Assembly (NCBI GenBank): GCA_008704415.1
Contig: VXIS01000408.1
Coordinates: 1-37,306, forward strand
Source: Sphaerosporella brunnea
Taxonomy: Eukaryota > Ascomycota > Pezizomycetes > Pezizales > Pyronemataceae
Reading direction: 5' to 3'
DNA length: 37,306 nt
This document shows positions 12,678-24,700 of this stretch, one piece after another. The translations under genes and the position numbers were made by a program. The notes beneath the pieces were generated by a model, which was not told the origin of the DNA, did not search any database, and was given only the letters and a program-made list of their open reading frames with translations. Within the stretch, counting starts at the first letter, position 1, and every line of letters begins with the position of its first letter.

Positions 12678-13583
12678 CTACGAGTTATTCAACTCCTCCA
12701 GCCTCTTCTTCATCTCCGCAACCTCCTTCTCCTTCGCCGCCAGCTTCTCTCTCGTCTTCTCAACATGTTCCTGCACCGTCTTGAAGCCCGCCCCAAGCCG
12801 ATCCAACTCGACCGCCTCCGCCTCAGCCACAAACTCCTCCCGATGTTTCGTCTTCCCCTTGCTAGGTAGCTTTGCGCTGCCCTTGCTGGTGAGGATATCG
12901 TACATAGCCTCAGTGGGCTCATTGAACACAAGCTCGTCGTAGTTATAGCTCATGACCGGTCTTCGTTGCTGCCGTGCGAGCTCCAGCTCCGCCTCGTCGC
13001 CGTTGTATGGGTGCAGCTTCAGGTAGTGGAACAGCGTCAGCGGCTTCTCGTTCGACTCCGGGTGGAAAAATAGCTTGATCTGTATCTCGAACTCGCCCCA
13101 GCCGCTCTCGGAGACTTCGAAGGGGGGGTGTTCCAGCGCTGTTTTTGTCCCCTCATCAGTTCTACTGCCCCAAAACCCCAAACACTAACCCACCCCAGGG
13201 GGAGGGGAATGGGAGAAAACACACTTCGTGTAGGATTCGCATAGGTATCCGCATGCAGCTTAAACTGCACCTTCTTTATAAAATGCGTGATGTCAGCGCC
13301 ATCCACGCCCTTGACGGAGATGGTCCACTGGTGCGTATGATCCGCCGGCATTCCGCGCGGGCGCTCGGCGGGGTCGACCGGAACCGCGATGTTGCCGTAC
13401 ACGATCGGCCGGTAGATACTGACGCCCTAGACCAGTGAGAAATGATGGTTTAAGGGAAAAAATTAAAAAAATTAAAAAAAAAAAAAAAAAAAGGAAATAA
13501 AAAACAAAAGAAATGCGAACCCGGACTCGTTCATTGGATCTGGCTGTGGGTACCTTCAGGCGCTTTGTGTTTGAGGATGGCAT
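12678..13583 (-). CDS. YAF9: YEATS-domain protein Yaf9 (SWR1/NuA4 subunit)
   Basis: Three exons, 13583-13554, 13426-13225 and 13138-12678 (introns of 127 and 86 nt), give 230 residues, close to yeast Yaf9 (226). The protein reads acylated histone H3 and belongs to the SWR1 and NuA4 chromatin complexes. The spliced N-terminus KRLKGVSIYRPIVYGNIA is the YEATS start. HTHQW follows. HPPFEVSESGWGEFEI crosses the second junction, with W91 at the aromatic position that lines the acyl-lysine pocket (Trp in GAS41, Tyr in AF9). The last 45 residues form a coiled coil rich in Glu and Lys, as expected for contact with complex partners. The tiny first exon of ten codons is set by the conserved KRLK/GV junction. 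Intron 1 carries a long T-rich stretch on the coding strand. Confidence 0.95.
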
Positions 13584-13684
13584 GGCGTTTATGGTGTCAG
13601 GGAAGGCGCGGGGTGATGTGGGAGTGGTGGGTTGTTCGCGGAGGTTGTGGAGCTGGCCGGGAACGAGTTTCGCGCGACGGAGTT

Positions 13685-13696
13685 ACGCGTCACGTG
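13685..13696. promoter_or_regulatory. Adjacent ACGCGT and CACGTG motifs upstream of YAF9
   Basis: A perfect MluI cell-cycle box (ACGCGT, 13685-13690) is followed directly by an E-box (CACGTG, 13691-13696), about 100 nt upstream of the YAF9 start. Both are palindromes that fungal MBF-type and bHLH factors recognise. Function here is inference. Confidence 0.4.
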
Positions 13697-14644
13697 GTAA
13701 TTGGCGTGGATGCTTATTCTGACGTCGCTTCTGCGAGTGAAGGAACACTCGGCCTCTACAGCTTCTGCTTGGGGATCAATCGCAAGCGTCGTATATAACT
13801 CCATAACTTATCGCCTCCATCCTGTCCTGGTCATCTAGAAATACAAGCATTGGGATTACAACAATAACTAAACCCTAATCCCGCCTCACAGGATGATATG
13901 ATATGATGGTTCGGAAATAGTATTCACATAAACCCTCTAAATTTCCCATCCATCCCAACCAGTCCGTAACGTTAATCTACAAAACTCCCTCACTACCGTG
14001 GGGGGTTACGGTAGTAAGAGGGGAAGAAGGGTTCGCCGTGCCACACCACAGAAGTACATGGTATAAGTACATATCCACTTCTTGTTTACTTCAAAAAAAG
14101 CGGAGGTGGTAAGTGGTAAGTGATAACACTCTAATCACCGATGTCCCAATTCCGTTCCATTTCCCATCATCGATCGGAGCAAGGACAAAAGAAAAGGAAA
14201 AAGGAAAAATGCAAAATCCCTAAGTATGCAAAGCAAACACCGCCCAAACGAGTAAGAAAAAGAAGAAAAGTGAAAAGAATACAATCACTAGCACAAGATG
14301 CAAAAGCAGCAATCCGGTATGGTATGCAACAAACCTCCCCTCCCAACCTGCGGCGCCCTCAGCCCCCCGCCCAGTCCGGGAGTATCAATGCAAAAGGACA
14401 CGCACACACAGGGACACATCAGAAGGGGAGAAAAAAGAAAAAAAAAAGGGGAAAAAAGGGCAATTGTTGGAAGAAAAAAAAGCATCAAACTCCTAACTTT
14501 GCCCCCCATTTGACCCTAACCCGCCGGCCTGGAAAGAAAGAAAAGTAAAAAGCAAAGAACGCCGAAAGAAGAACCAAAGCCTGGGTCGTGCCGATAGGAA
14601 GGATGCTATTCGTGGAAACGTGTCGTAAGGGATAGTCAAGGACT
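13697..14644. other. Intergenic region between CDC27 and YAF9
   Basis: About 950 nt with no convincing gene. The stretch 14160-14560 is A/G-rich on the + strand with many GAAAAG and AAGAAA runs. The open frame there is a product of this composition. It should contain the CDC27 3' untranslated region. Confidence 0.5.
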
Positions 14645-17385
14645 TTATGCATCGCCTTCGAGCAGGCGATACACCTCTGAGTCCTCTATTGAACATGTAT
14701 CATCATCTTCATCGAGGTTTTCTATAACCTCTTTGATAAGATGGCCAGCCTGGGGGATCTCCGCATTAGAATGGTCATAGATCGGGGAGTGGGAGTGGGA
14801 AGTACCTTCGGATCCAGGTTCAGGGCGATGGTCAGGTGCTTGATCGCCAGAGTCTTGTTATGAAGACTCTTGTACAATCGTCCCAAAGTGAAGTGAACGT
14901 TCGCCTCATCTGGGGCCAAGTCCTTGAGGATGGTGAGTTCCTCGAGGGCAGCCTAATCAGTCGTTAGCACTCCAACCCCAATGACGTGCACTGATTTCAA
15001 GGTCTACCTGGTAGTTCTGCATGCTCATCAACGTCCTAGCCTTCTTGAAGCGACTCAGGGCACTCTTCGGCGAAATCTTGACCGCTTCGTTGTACTGACA
15101 CAGCGCTCCATCAAAGTCCTTCATCTTCTCCAGAACCATACCAACACAACAGATGAGAACAGCATTTGTAGGGTTGATTTTGGACGCAGTTCTGAAGTGC
15201 TTCTCGGCAACCTCGTATTTACCCATCTTCTCGTACACCTTTCCGAGACCGTACCAAGCATTATAATGCCTGTTGTCTGCAGCTACCGCATTACGGTAGC
15301 TGACAAGAGCCTTTTCATACTCCTCGTTGCTGACATGCTCGTGCCCTTGCAACGTGAAGGCGTAGGCAAGCTTGGGGTTGAGCATAGTCGCCCGCTTGAA
15401 GCACTTGAGCGCCTGGTCGTGGTCACGCTGCAACGAGAAGGAGTTTCCGAGGGCACACCATGCTTCTGGAGAAGCACGATCGAGATCCATCAGCTCACGA
15501 GCCAGAAAGGACAGCTCGACGTCTTTCCTCTGGTGCCATAAGATCGTGGAGAACACCTCCATATCCTCCGATCTAACTGGGTCCATGGTCCGAACTTTGG
15601 AGAAAAGCGCCTCCGCCTACAGAAATGTCAATATCCGATCCGCTTTTCACACTAAGATTCTACCTACCTCGTTGTACTGCGCCATCTCGTAGTATGCCTT
15701 TCCCATCAAACACTGTATCCGAGGAGTTTCCCGCTGACTAGACGGCAGCGAACCAAGTACTTGCAGAGATTCAGGGCAGTTGTAGCGGTTCAAGTTGAAG
15801 TATCCATTACCAAGTCTCCTGTACAAGTCCAGGAGATACAGCTGGGCATCCTCCCTGTTCTTGTCCTTGATGGGAAGAAGCTGCTGTCTGGCTGGGGGAA
15901 CATCGGACATCTGTTTTTTAGAAACTCGTGTCAGCGATGGTTCACTGGGCGCAATTTTGCGTTTGAGAGAGCCATTGCCGGCGTCGGTGGCGTGCTGGGT
16001 CGAAGCCCTGACAGTTCGGTCAGGGCCCGAGGAAGTCGGGTTGTCACGAACATTTACATCCTCCTTGTCCTTGTCTTTGCCACCTGCTACCAAGTTGGAT
16101 TTGAGCCGTGTGCTGACAGCCCGCTTCTTTTGTTCTCGGTCAGTACGATCCTTGGCCGACAACCGTGTCTCGCGCTCCGCCCCTGACCCTAGCTTGCTAC
16201 TGAACTTGAGCGTGTTCAAGCGGGTACTTCGCCTAGCAGGTGCCGCAGGAATGGTTGGCTCGCCGGTACTACTGGAGGAAATGGGTCGCTTCATCTCTGC
16301 GTTGTTGTCACGAACACTTCTGCTGGTGAGCTTTCGGACACCGGCATCTGCCACGGCAGCACGCGTTTTGCGGACGGGCGGAGGCTTATCGCCGGCGCCA
16401 GTGGCGACTCCAAGAAGGTCCGACTGGCCCGATCCCGATGGCTGGGCGGTGGGAGTATCTAGGTGGCTAGCACTACCAGTGCCCTCATTGAGCCTGTTGA
16501 AGAATGACGGGTGGTTGTTGTAGGCAAGATCCCCTCTATCTCTTGTGTAGCCGCTTGAGATAAAGGGATCGTTCTGGAGGTTCTCGGAACCGTTCCTCGT
16601 CCTAGCCGGCGGTTCCTCGCTAGCAGCCACGTTCGCCATGACCTTGCAGTACTCAACCATTTCTGGTGATTGCTTGAAAATGTTGTTGACCCGAAGGTTA
16701 ACACCTAAGATCATTAACGGTCGTAATGGATGCGTGCTGGTAAAGCGCCTACCAGTATCGCAAAGGCCAGTGAAGGCCTCCCAAAGAAATGGGTTGACTT
16801 TTACTGCAGCAACATACGCATCGACAGCCTTTTTTGTGTCACCAAGAGCATGCCACAACCTTCCTATCAAACAGTGTATCGCGGCGGCATCCGGTAACAC
16901 CTTGCGTTCCGTGTCGGTGTGCTGGTCTGTGCACATCATGCCCGTCAGTCTCAGCACTCTGGGACAAAGAACCCCGCAAAACAAAAGCCTCATCATGCAT
17001 CCGAAACCAAAGGGCAGAACCACTCACTCCATCCTGGACTGGGACCCCACGACCGCTTGCAGCCCTCAAGCGCAGCGACGCCATCGCTCAGCTTCGTGTC
17101 ACCCAATTTCAAGCAGCACTGCGCATAGACGTACGCGCAACCCACATGTTTGAGCCACTTCTTCGTCAACGCCTCAGCTTGCCGGTACTGCGCGTTCCGC
17201 AGCAGGCATAGCGCGTAGAGATGAGCCGAGTCGGGAGTTTTCGAATCGTACGCGTATAACCGCTCGGAGGTGAACAGCGCCGTTTCCAACAAATCGTTGT
17301 CCAGCGAGTGCCATATCAAGGCGCGAAACTGGGTGACGGTTTGTGGATGGGTTGACTGCGCCGACGACGCTGTAGGTGTCGGCAT
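14645..17385 (-). CDS. CDC27: Anaphase-promoting complex subunit Cdc27/APC3 (TPR protein)
   Basis: Six exons, 17385-17028, 16926-16753, 16704-15668, 15616-15008, 14952-14806 and 14749-14645 (introns of 101, 48, 51, 55 and 56 nt), give 809 residues, normal for BimA/Nuc2/Cdc27. The protein is a scaffold TPR subunit of the APC/C ubiquitin ligase and binds the IR tails of the activators Cdc20 and Cdh1. The N-terminal TPR block (about 15-190) starts FRALIWHSLDNDLLETALF and supports dimerisation. A disordered Ser/Arg/Lys-rich linker runs from about 215 to 440. The C-terminal TPR array (about 450-780) includes PEAWCALGNSFSLQ and YNAWYGLGKVYEKMGKY, both highly conserved in Cdc27. The tail is acidic (NLDEDDD). 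All introns lie where the conserved sequence requires them. Confidence 0.95.
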
Positions 17386-18455
17386 TGCAATGGCGGGGAG
17401 TTCGGTGAGGCAACTCCTCGCGGGGGGTGAAGAGCAGTTGTCGGACTCCGGGGTTGGCTCGCGATTCCTCGATGTGGTAGCTTGACGAAGTGTATTTCTT
17501 AGTCTGTTGAATCGAAGAAGACCGTATGTTGCACCAGCGACGACGGATGTTGCAGGAAGCGGATCGTCGAGGGTATGTGGTTTGGGTGGGCGAAGGGGGG
17601 AAAGGAGGGTTGAGAATAGATCCAGTGTGTTTTGGTTCTAAACTGCCGCGGGGGTGAGGGAATTGGGGACGAGAGCCACTGTGAAAAGTGAGGGAGGTGG
17701 TAGGTGATGCTCGTGGTTGGCGGCTAAGGAGAAAGAGCCTCCCGGATCAGATGCCCTGCTCAAAGAGGAAGTGAAAGGGCGGTGGAAGGGACGACGGGGG
17801 GTCTTTGATGATGCCGTTGTGGCGGCGGAGGGGGTGCGGCGGCGGTGGTGGTGGTGGTGATGTTTCCGGCAGAGATATCTTTTTGGGGTTGATGTTGTGT
17901 ATGGGGGATTGTTTCTCTGGCGGCCGTTGGTGTTGTCAAAAGTCGGATCGCCTACTGGGCCTTTCCCGTTTCAGCCGCATTCGCCTTGCCGTTGCCAGGC
18001 CAATGCGGCATAGCAACCGCAATAAACAAACCATTGAAACCAAACACCAAGGTAGGGCAGGCAGAAAAGGGGCAAATGAACCCCAACTCCTTGAATTGCA
18101 TTGCGTACTTTGACAATGCTGCAGCCAAATCCTATGGCAGTTTGTCATTGCGAAAAGCGAGCGTGTAGACGGCGAATGAGCACCGAATTATTATTTCATA
18201 ATGCGCTAAATTCATGCATAGGCAATCGTACTTTTGTACGAGTAGATATTAGATACTCTACCCTTCAAAAGACGATCTTATTATGCTTGCACACTTTTGT
18301 TCTTTAAGAGAATCATGATTCTCCAGCCTTTCTAATCCAATGCATACCGCCAACCCTAACCTGAATACTTCACTCACCAAAACGCCCAATATCACTCAAC
18401 AGTGTGCCCAACTTTAGACTTTATTTCTTGTCTAAGGATTGCTTATATATAGAGT
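17386..18455. other. CDC27 upstream region, no gene recognised
   Basis: About 1.07 kb. The first part (17386-17900) is G-rich on the + strand and has a GGC/GGT triplet run at about 17816-17860. The rest (18100-18455) becomes AT-rich. Small open frames are products of composition. The CDC27 promoter should lie here. Confidence 0.5.
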
Positions 18456-18791
18456 ACCTGTCGGTGTGATGGTAAATCGGTGAGATAATAAAAAGCTAAG
18501 AGCAAGCCTAAATCTGCGTGGCAGCACCACATAATTTGGTGCGAGTGAGTAATTACTCCCTAACGTCCGGAGGCACGACATTTTCGAGTCAACTCACACA
18601 TCAAAAAGAGCGTTGGAAAACCCTCTACGAGGACTTCCTTTTCCATTCTCCTGCTGTTCTTTAGCCAGTTCTTTGGCCTAACTGCCGACGTTCCTTCTGA
18701 GTCACTGCCAATCACTCGCGCAAAAGTTCGGTGGTTTAGGTGTGATCTTATCTATTTCTTCTCCCACCGATTCCCAATCACACCGACAGGT
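18456..18791. mobile_element. MITE-like element with ~40-bp imperfect terminal inverted repeats
   Basis: The sequence starting ACCTGTCGGTGTGAT at 18456 matches the reverse complement of the segment ending at 18791. The first 15 bases are identical and about 33 of 40 agree overall, including a shared AATCGGTG block. The interior of about 255 nt has no open frame and is AT-rich. Small size, no coding and terminal inverted repeats fit a non-autonomous DNA transposon. I see no clear target-site duplication; the flanks offer at best TA versus TG. No second copy is seen in the window. A foldback of other origin is possible. Confidence 0.6.
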
Positions 18792-18890
18792 GCTTTAAGT
18801 ATTAAGTATTATTTGAGGAGAGGGCTCTCTTTCAAACATGGTTATTAAGGTGCATTTGCGGTGCATGCAATGTTAAACTCGCGTAGTGTA

Positions 18891-18922
18891 GCTCGAAGGT
18901 CGGTGCCTACAATCCTTCGAGC
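18891..18922. repeat. Short hairpin (9-bp stem, 14-nt loop)
   Basis: GCTCGAAGG at 18891-18899 pairs perfectly with CCTTCGAGC at 18914-18922. It stands alone in non-coding sequence after the MITE-like element. No T run follows on either strand that would suggest a Pol III gene end. Confidence 0.5.
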
Positions 18923-19031
18923 CAGAAAATACAATATCAGATGCGTAATATTAGTGTCCAAGAATGGGCTACGCTAAGCGCCATAGGTATGAGAGTCGAC
19001 GTACATTTTTCCCCCAGTGCCCGGGGTAACA

Positions 19032-19424
19032 TTAGGCAAGCTCTTCCAAAATTCTGTTCAGAGTGAAGTTCCAATATCCCAAGTTTGGGAGAGACTTTCT
19101 AGCATATTCCTCAAGATCGAAATTGTAGCGTACCGTGAGTTTGAATAATGGATCTTGCACGATATCTGGATTAGAATCATACTGCTGCGTGCGCCCCGAA
19201 TGGAACCCTAAGAAATTGCCGCTGGACGACACGTTTTTAGGTGCTGAAATGGCAAAGAACCATTTTCTGATACGGGCTTGGTAGGCATAGCATAAGACGG
19301 GAGTTGCACTTATGCTATTGTCTCGACCAAATTTATTCTTGCAAATGCTGGAGATTGGATTGCTACTGAGTGATAACTCGTGAAGCAAGACAATAACCAT
19401 CCAAATATGTGCCCCCTCTCGCAT
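19032..19424 (-). CDS. Possible orphan coding exon, unrecognised
   Basis: An open frame of 130 codons ends in TAA at 19032-19034. Its last part (LFKLTVRYNFDLEEYARK, then SLPNLGYWNFTLNRILEELA) has a balanced composition and looks like real protein rather than a chance frame. An AG splice acceptor context (GGACAG) precedes its first ATG, so it may be the last exon of a longer gene reaching into 19435-20210. I recognise no domain. It is also possible that this is a decayed gene or a non-coding frame. Confidence 0.33.
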   Translation of the reverse strand: MREGAHIWMVIVLLHELSLSSNPISSICKNKFGRDNSISATPVLCYAYQARIRKWFFAISAPKNVSSSGNFLGFHSGRTQQYDSNPDIVQDPLFKLTVRYNFDLEEYARKSLPNLGYWNFTLNRILEELA

Positions 19425-19434
19425 CTGTCCTCCA

Positions 19435-20210
19435 TTAAACGCCGCATCTTCCTGCCTTCATAGCTGGGATCTCAAGGCTCCCACCGGACGGGATTGGCTT
19501 CCGATCTCCTCTCAAATGGGCCAGACTTATCACGTCTGTGCTTGATGAGTCTCGAGACTTAAAAATCTTCGCATTCTTCCAAAGTACAAGCCCCAGCCGT
19601 CTTCCTGGGGATCTTGAGGAGTCCTGACAAGCTAGTGGCCATGAAGAAGGGAATAAAATAGTTGTAAAGGAGGTTAAAGCCGACCCTTTTGCCCTTCTCA
19701 AGATAGGACGACAGCGAGGCGGACGCGCGAGAAATAGGCAAGGCCACGCCACGTACCCAATGTTTTCAATATTACCTGCTTGATTGTCTTTGTTTGCCCC
19801 AATGAAGGTGCCCTTGAATGTCCGGTCATTTCGTCTTAAACCCGAGTGATTATTTGTGAAGAATACCTGAAGTTGCCCAGACGAAGAGTGTAAAGGGCTA
19901 GGTCTCACCGGCAAACTCTTGCAAAGGCTTTGGAATAACACTGGAATGAAGCCTCATTGGCTTCTTGTATTTGAATCGACCAACAGATGGTGAACTCGAG
20001 TTCGTCAACGTTTGACACCCACGCAAAAGCAGATAGAACTTGGGCCCTCAGCAAAAGGAGGGCCCAATTGGCTACAGTAGGCCCATCACGACGATGGCGC
20101 TGTACCCCAAACGTGAGCCCTGGAACTAGTTTGAGCCAGGTGATGGCGGAACACAACCCGTTCCGGCTCTGTCCTTCGACTTCGCAGTGTCCTGTGTACC
20201 ACCATGGCAT
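19435..20210 (-). other. Possible upstream exons of an orphan gene; reading frame not resolved
   Basis: Coding-like segments occur on the minus strand: one from an ATG at 20210 to about 19905 (beginning MPWWYTGHCEVEGQSRNG), one around 19800-19870 (SGLRRNDRTFKGTFIGANK) and one at 19559-19747 (including YLEKGKRVGFNLLYNYFIP). GT donors (GTGAGA near 19908, GTAATA near 19777) and AG acceptors exist between them, but I could not join all segments in one frame. The first segment is repeated at 36974-37279 in the right arm. It could be a lineage-specific gene, a pseudogene or chance. No function is offered. Confidence 0.25.
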
Positions 20211-20923
20211 CGATTAAAGGCATAGCTTCTCATCTTCGTGACTTTGTTCCTGTAACGCGAACCCCCCTGATTGGCGGCAAAGAGAGGCTACTACATAGGA
20301 CAACCGATTATCAAGTCAACGCTCCAGTGAATGGCCGTGATGAACCACGGCAGAAGCCCCGAAATCTTGGTTTTCGGGGCCCAGGATCATTTACCAAGTC
20401 TCTATCTCTAACTATCAATCTCGCGGCCTCAGCCAGTACCTGGTGTAGACAAAGGAAAAAAAAGGAGAGCTAGAGAGGCCTCGCCTTTCCAAGGCGCTAC
20501 CAGATTTGTCTCAGATAGATGGAATCCTCACAAACTTCCCAGCCTGCACGAGATCTCTTCTCGACCGACGAAAATGGCTCAGGGTTCACAAAAAATAGTA
20601 ATAAAAACCCGCGTTAACGTGCATGAGATGGGATGCTGCAGATCGAGAATATATGAGGTATTGTACTTTCTAGGTACAATTTATGCCCTGGTAACGCGTT
20701 GCACATGTGCTGCTCCACGGGTGTCATTGAACTCCATGCTTTCTCCTTTCTTTTTTGTGTTTCTTGGCACGCGCGCGGGATATGTCGATAGGTGATTGGT
20801 ACTTCAAAGGGTAGTTTGTTCCCCACAGAGGTCGCACGCGGCAGAAAGTTAGTTTTCACATCCGCACAACTCGGCCAAACCAGGTAGTCACTGTCGATAA
20901 GCAGATGCCTGTTCATGAACAGG

Positions 20924-20949
20924 AAAAAAAAAAAAAAAAAAAAAAAAAA
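20924..20949. repeat. A26 homopolymer, left arm
   Basis: Twenty-six A in a row. The matching position of the right arm (36257-36260) has only four T, although the flanks on both sides match. Confidence 0.85.
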
Positions 20950-21780
20950 CCCTCCCCGCACAACCAATAGACGCCAAATTGTAAGAAAGCGGGAAAAAAA
21001 AAAGGAGGAAATGAGGAAGAAGGAAAGCTGAGATATCATTCCCTATTTCCTACATAGTGTTAGCGTAGGGTTTGGGAAGGTTTATACAACTTCGTTCATG
21101 GATATCCCCAGCACGTAACCGCACGCGGGTATTTTGACACCTGCATATCCGGAAATTGCTCTACTCTTTATAACTATGTCTCCATACATGAAAAGAAGAC
21201 CTCATGAGCGCCCCCCCCTTCCCCCACCAACCAGCTTTGGGATCTAGCCCGCACGTGAGGCATATATATCTACACATTCTTTGCCTGCATCTATCGATTT
21301 GCATGTATCTACCACAACAGTTTGTCCGCTACAGTACCACTGAAGGTTACCTACCTAGTAGTGACATGCCATCCATCATAACCATGATTGCGGCCCGTGC
21401 TCCCCAGGCCCGGCCACCCCCACGGACTGGACGCATCGGAAAGTGTACCTCATCTCAAGCACATCTGGTCGGTGGGCTTTGCTCGTGCGCAAACAGTTCC
21501 GGCAGCGGGCCAGGGATGATGGGCCGGTGTACAAAAGCGGACATAACGTTCCCAAACGGCAACTGTCAATTCTGCGGTCTCGCTGCCACGTAGGTAGGAA
21601 GCCGAGATTTGCCCAACCACCCACCTGCTACCCACTCTCTCCCCCCACTCCCTCTTCTACATACATATCCCGTTTGTAAATGCCCCCCCGCCATCTCCTC
21701 CCGTCAGCCAATCACTAGTGATACCGTCACGGACGCCTCTAGACATTCTCCACTCCCTGATTAGATAGTGGCCTTATGTG

Positions 21781-21799
21781 TTTTTTTTTTTTTTTTTTT
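21781..21799. repeat. T19 homopolymer, left arm
   Basis: Nineteen T in a row. The matching position of the right arm (35424-35426) has three A, with matching flanks. Confidence 0.85.
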
Positions 21800-24700
21800 C
21801 CTTGCCTTGCCCCTCTCGCGTGCCGCCGCCGCTGTTTGCTAGCTATCGGACTCCCTTCCCTCTGAACGGGTAAATACTTTTTGCTGTGAAGTACCATGCA
21901 GGGAAGCGCCCCTCGTTCCTCCTGTCAAAAACTGCTTTTCAAGGTCTTCCCCCCAATTTCGATGCCCACTGCCGTACTTAAGCGAACGTGTTTGTCTCAA
22001 TCCTCTATATATATCTTCCTACTGGCCCACAAAAAACCTGGCCCGACGCATTTGAAGCTTGCTTTGAAAAGGCCGCAGCAAGTCAGCTCATCCTCAACTC
22101 AACCAGATCTTTCATTACCAAGGTATGCAGTTTCACAGTCAGCACTCGAAATTGAGCTAACTTTGTATCAGCAAACCCGAGTGGCCCCGGTTCCGAAGAG
22201 ATTGCATCGTCTGTCCTGTTGTGCGAGGGAAATGACACAGCCAGCATACATAATATCGCCGTTGTCTTCTTTTTTTTTTGTTGTTCGAACAAAAAAGAAT
22301 GTCAGACATTTTTTTTCCTTCCGGCTTCCGGGAGCTGAGGGCCCGCCCAGACGTCGTCGACAGAATATTTCGATACAACCCTCAATACGTGTCCAACGGT
22401 GAACACATTGAACGCACCTGCACCAGCAGGCATCACAACTCATCGTTCTAATATGCAGCGCCAGATCAAAGTTGCATGAACCCTGACTTGCCGATGGATG
22501 ATGATGATGCTGATACATGCGGATCGCGAATCGGGAGCTAGAAGGAAGCATCATGATTTGATAACCGTGCTTTGCTGGCCTGCTTTTTTCCCCCCACCAC
22601 ACCAGACAGAAAAAAATAATGAAAAAAAATCTGCCGACAGCGGCTATGGAAGCTTCTAAAGGATTGAAGTGCGTATGTTCCAAAAAATGTATGCATACAT
22701 TCGCCATCGCGAACGGCGGCAGCGGCCTTCCTTCGGCAGACGTCAAACGTACTCAGACATCCGGTGAGTGCCGAGACATATCGTGCTGGACCCAGGGTTT
22801 TGGCCGAGTGTACGTCTGCCACGTGTGCTGCCGGAGAGCAGTACATCGCCAGGCTCTGGACCTTCAGTCAGGCCGGCCGGCCGTATGACGAAAAGAGCCG
22901 AGGCAGGCTCGCATCCGACTTCCCGGTTTGACGAAATTCTTCTTCCTCGAGCGTTGGTAGATTTCGACTTCCAGCGTTTGTTGTGGAATGGAGGAAATAA
23001 ATGTTGATTGCTTTTTTTCTCTTCTTGTTCCCGGGTTGAGCTGATGCAGGTACTAGCTACAGGTGCTGCAGTAGATTTGCACTTCGGCCGTCCAATACCA
23101 CGGATAGGAGATCATGTCAGCCGTGGAAGAAAATGTTACGCCGTCAGAACTTTCTTTGCCAGAGGGTATACCTCTCCTTGGCTCTTGTCGGTTTGCGGCG
23201 AAGACCGGCTATCATAAGTCGACCAAAAGTTTCGATGCACACATGTCGTGCACACATGTCATATGTCATGTCATGTCATGGCCAAGGCGGCGGCTGCGGG
23301 GAGCCGACCCTGCTCGTAGCACGTAACAGCAGCAGAAGCGCTTCGGCAAAGGCGCCAATCACCAATCGTTCCAGGTGCTTTTAGCGCTCTCCGGGTGGAC
23401 ATGACTCCGTCCAGGACAGCTACTGGCAGATCGGTAGTGCCGTCCACAAAACACCTATCATGAAGCGAAGTGGTAGGTGACGGGCGTCATACAGTGGGCA
23501 AGCTGTATCGTTTTTACCCTGACCACACTTAGGGGAAAGTCTGGGCTTCGGATTGCTACTGATGAGGAGGAGTCCGAAAAAGCGGGAATCCCCCAAAAAG
23601 TCACAATTAATGCCGGAAAGGGTGGGTGGTGGTCGGTCGTAGTGGTAGACACTTACGACGTCGGTAAAGGGTTTGCCGCCTTTCAACTTGGATCCCCGTC
23701 CTTTGCATTGGGCCAGATGCGAGTCCTCGACTCCAGACATGACAGCTCACCCAAAGCCACGGGTTTTCGGCCAGAGTTCTAGATACCTAGTGAAGAGGAC
23801 CCGATCCTTGGAGGATGCGCTCATCTACGGATGCGTGAGCTGGGAACGAACACGACGGTGGGAAAGGAAGAGAACGAACGGATGGAACTTTGGGGCCCCC
23901 ATCCATGCTTGGCTTCCATGCGCACGTGTTCGGGGCGTGCATTGGCGCCCCATCTTGATCTGGGGCCCAGCGCAAGTCATTGCTCAATTGAGTGATGGTG
24001 GCTGCATGCGGACGATGATGTGGTTCACAATCGGGCTTAGCAACACCGCCTGGTTGTCAACACCCTTCGATCGCTAGCTGCATGCATCGGAAAGGGCGGT
24101 TGCAAAGGCCACTTATCCGCATTCAGGTCCCTCTTTCAGCCTGAAAAATTTCTGTGCGCTCACTCTGGGTGCAAAGCCCGCATCGGCCCGGTGGGGGATC
24201 AGCAGCTTGTCTGTCGGGCTTAGGTCGGGCTTAGGATGTGACGGCCTGCAAGCTCGGTATTCGCATGCCGTTCTTCTCTCTCCCTTCCAAGAGGGATCTT
24301 GCATGGACAACCAGGCATATTTTTGTCTTGCAGTTGTCTCGATTCAGTTTGGTTGTGGAAATCACGGTCGATGGTTGACATGCTTTGAGGGGTTATGCGA
24401 TCTGCGATCGGAAGTCATCCGGTGCGCTTCTTCAGATGATGGCTCTCCTATTTCACAACCACGCCACATCGAATCAGGTCAAAGACGTCAAAGACTTTGT
24501 TAGCTAGCTAGCTGCAACTAGCTAAGTTCTTAGTACTTAGCTGGTTGGTACGTAGGGCGAATCAGTACTGCCAGCGGCAGCGCGGCAAGCTACCTATGTG
24601 CAAGTATCAAAGTTGCACTTTTATCATTGTTCCCTCGGGACAAGGCAGCAGCAGCCTCATCTCAGTCCTTTGACCCGGCGTACTCCATGGTTGTGGAGAA

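Noticed and set aside
13873..14521. Telomere-like CCCTAA motifs
   Set aside because: Only isolated single copies occur (for example 13873-13878), with no tandem array.
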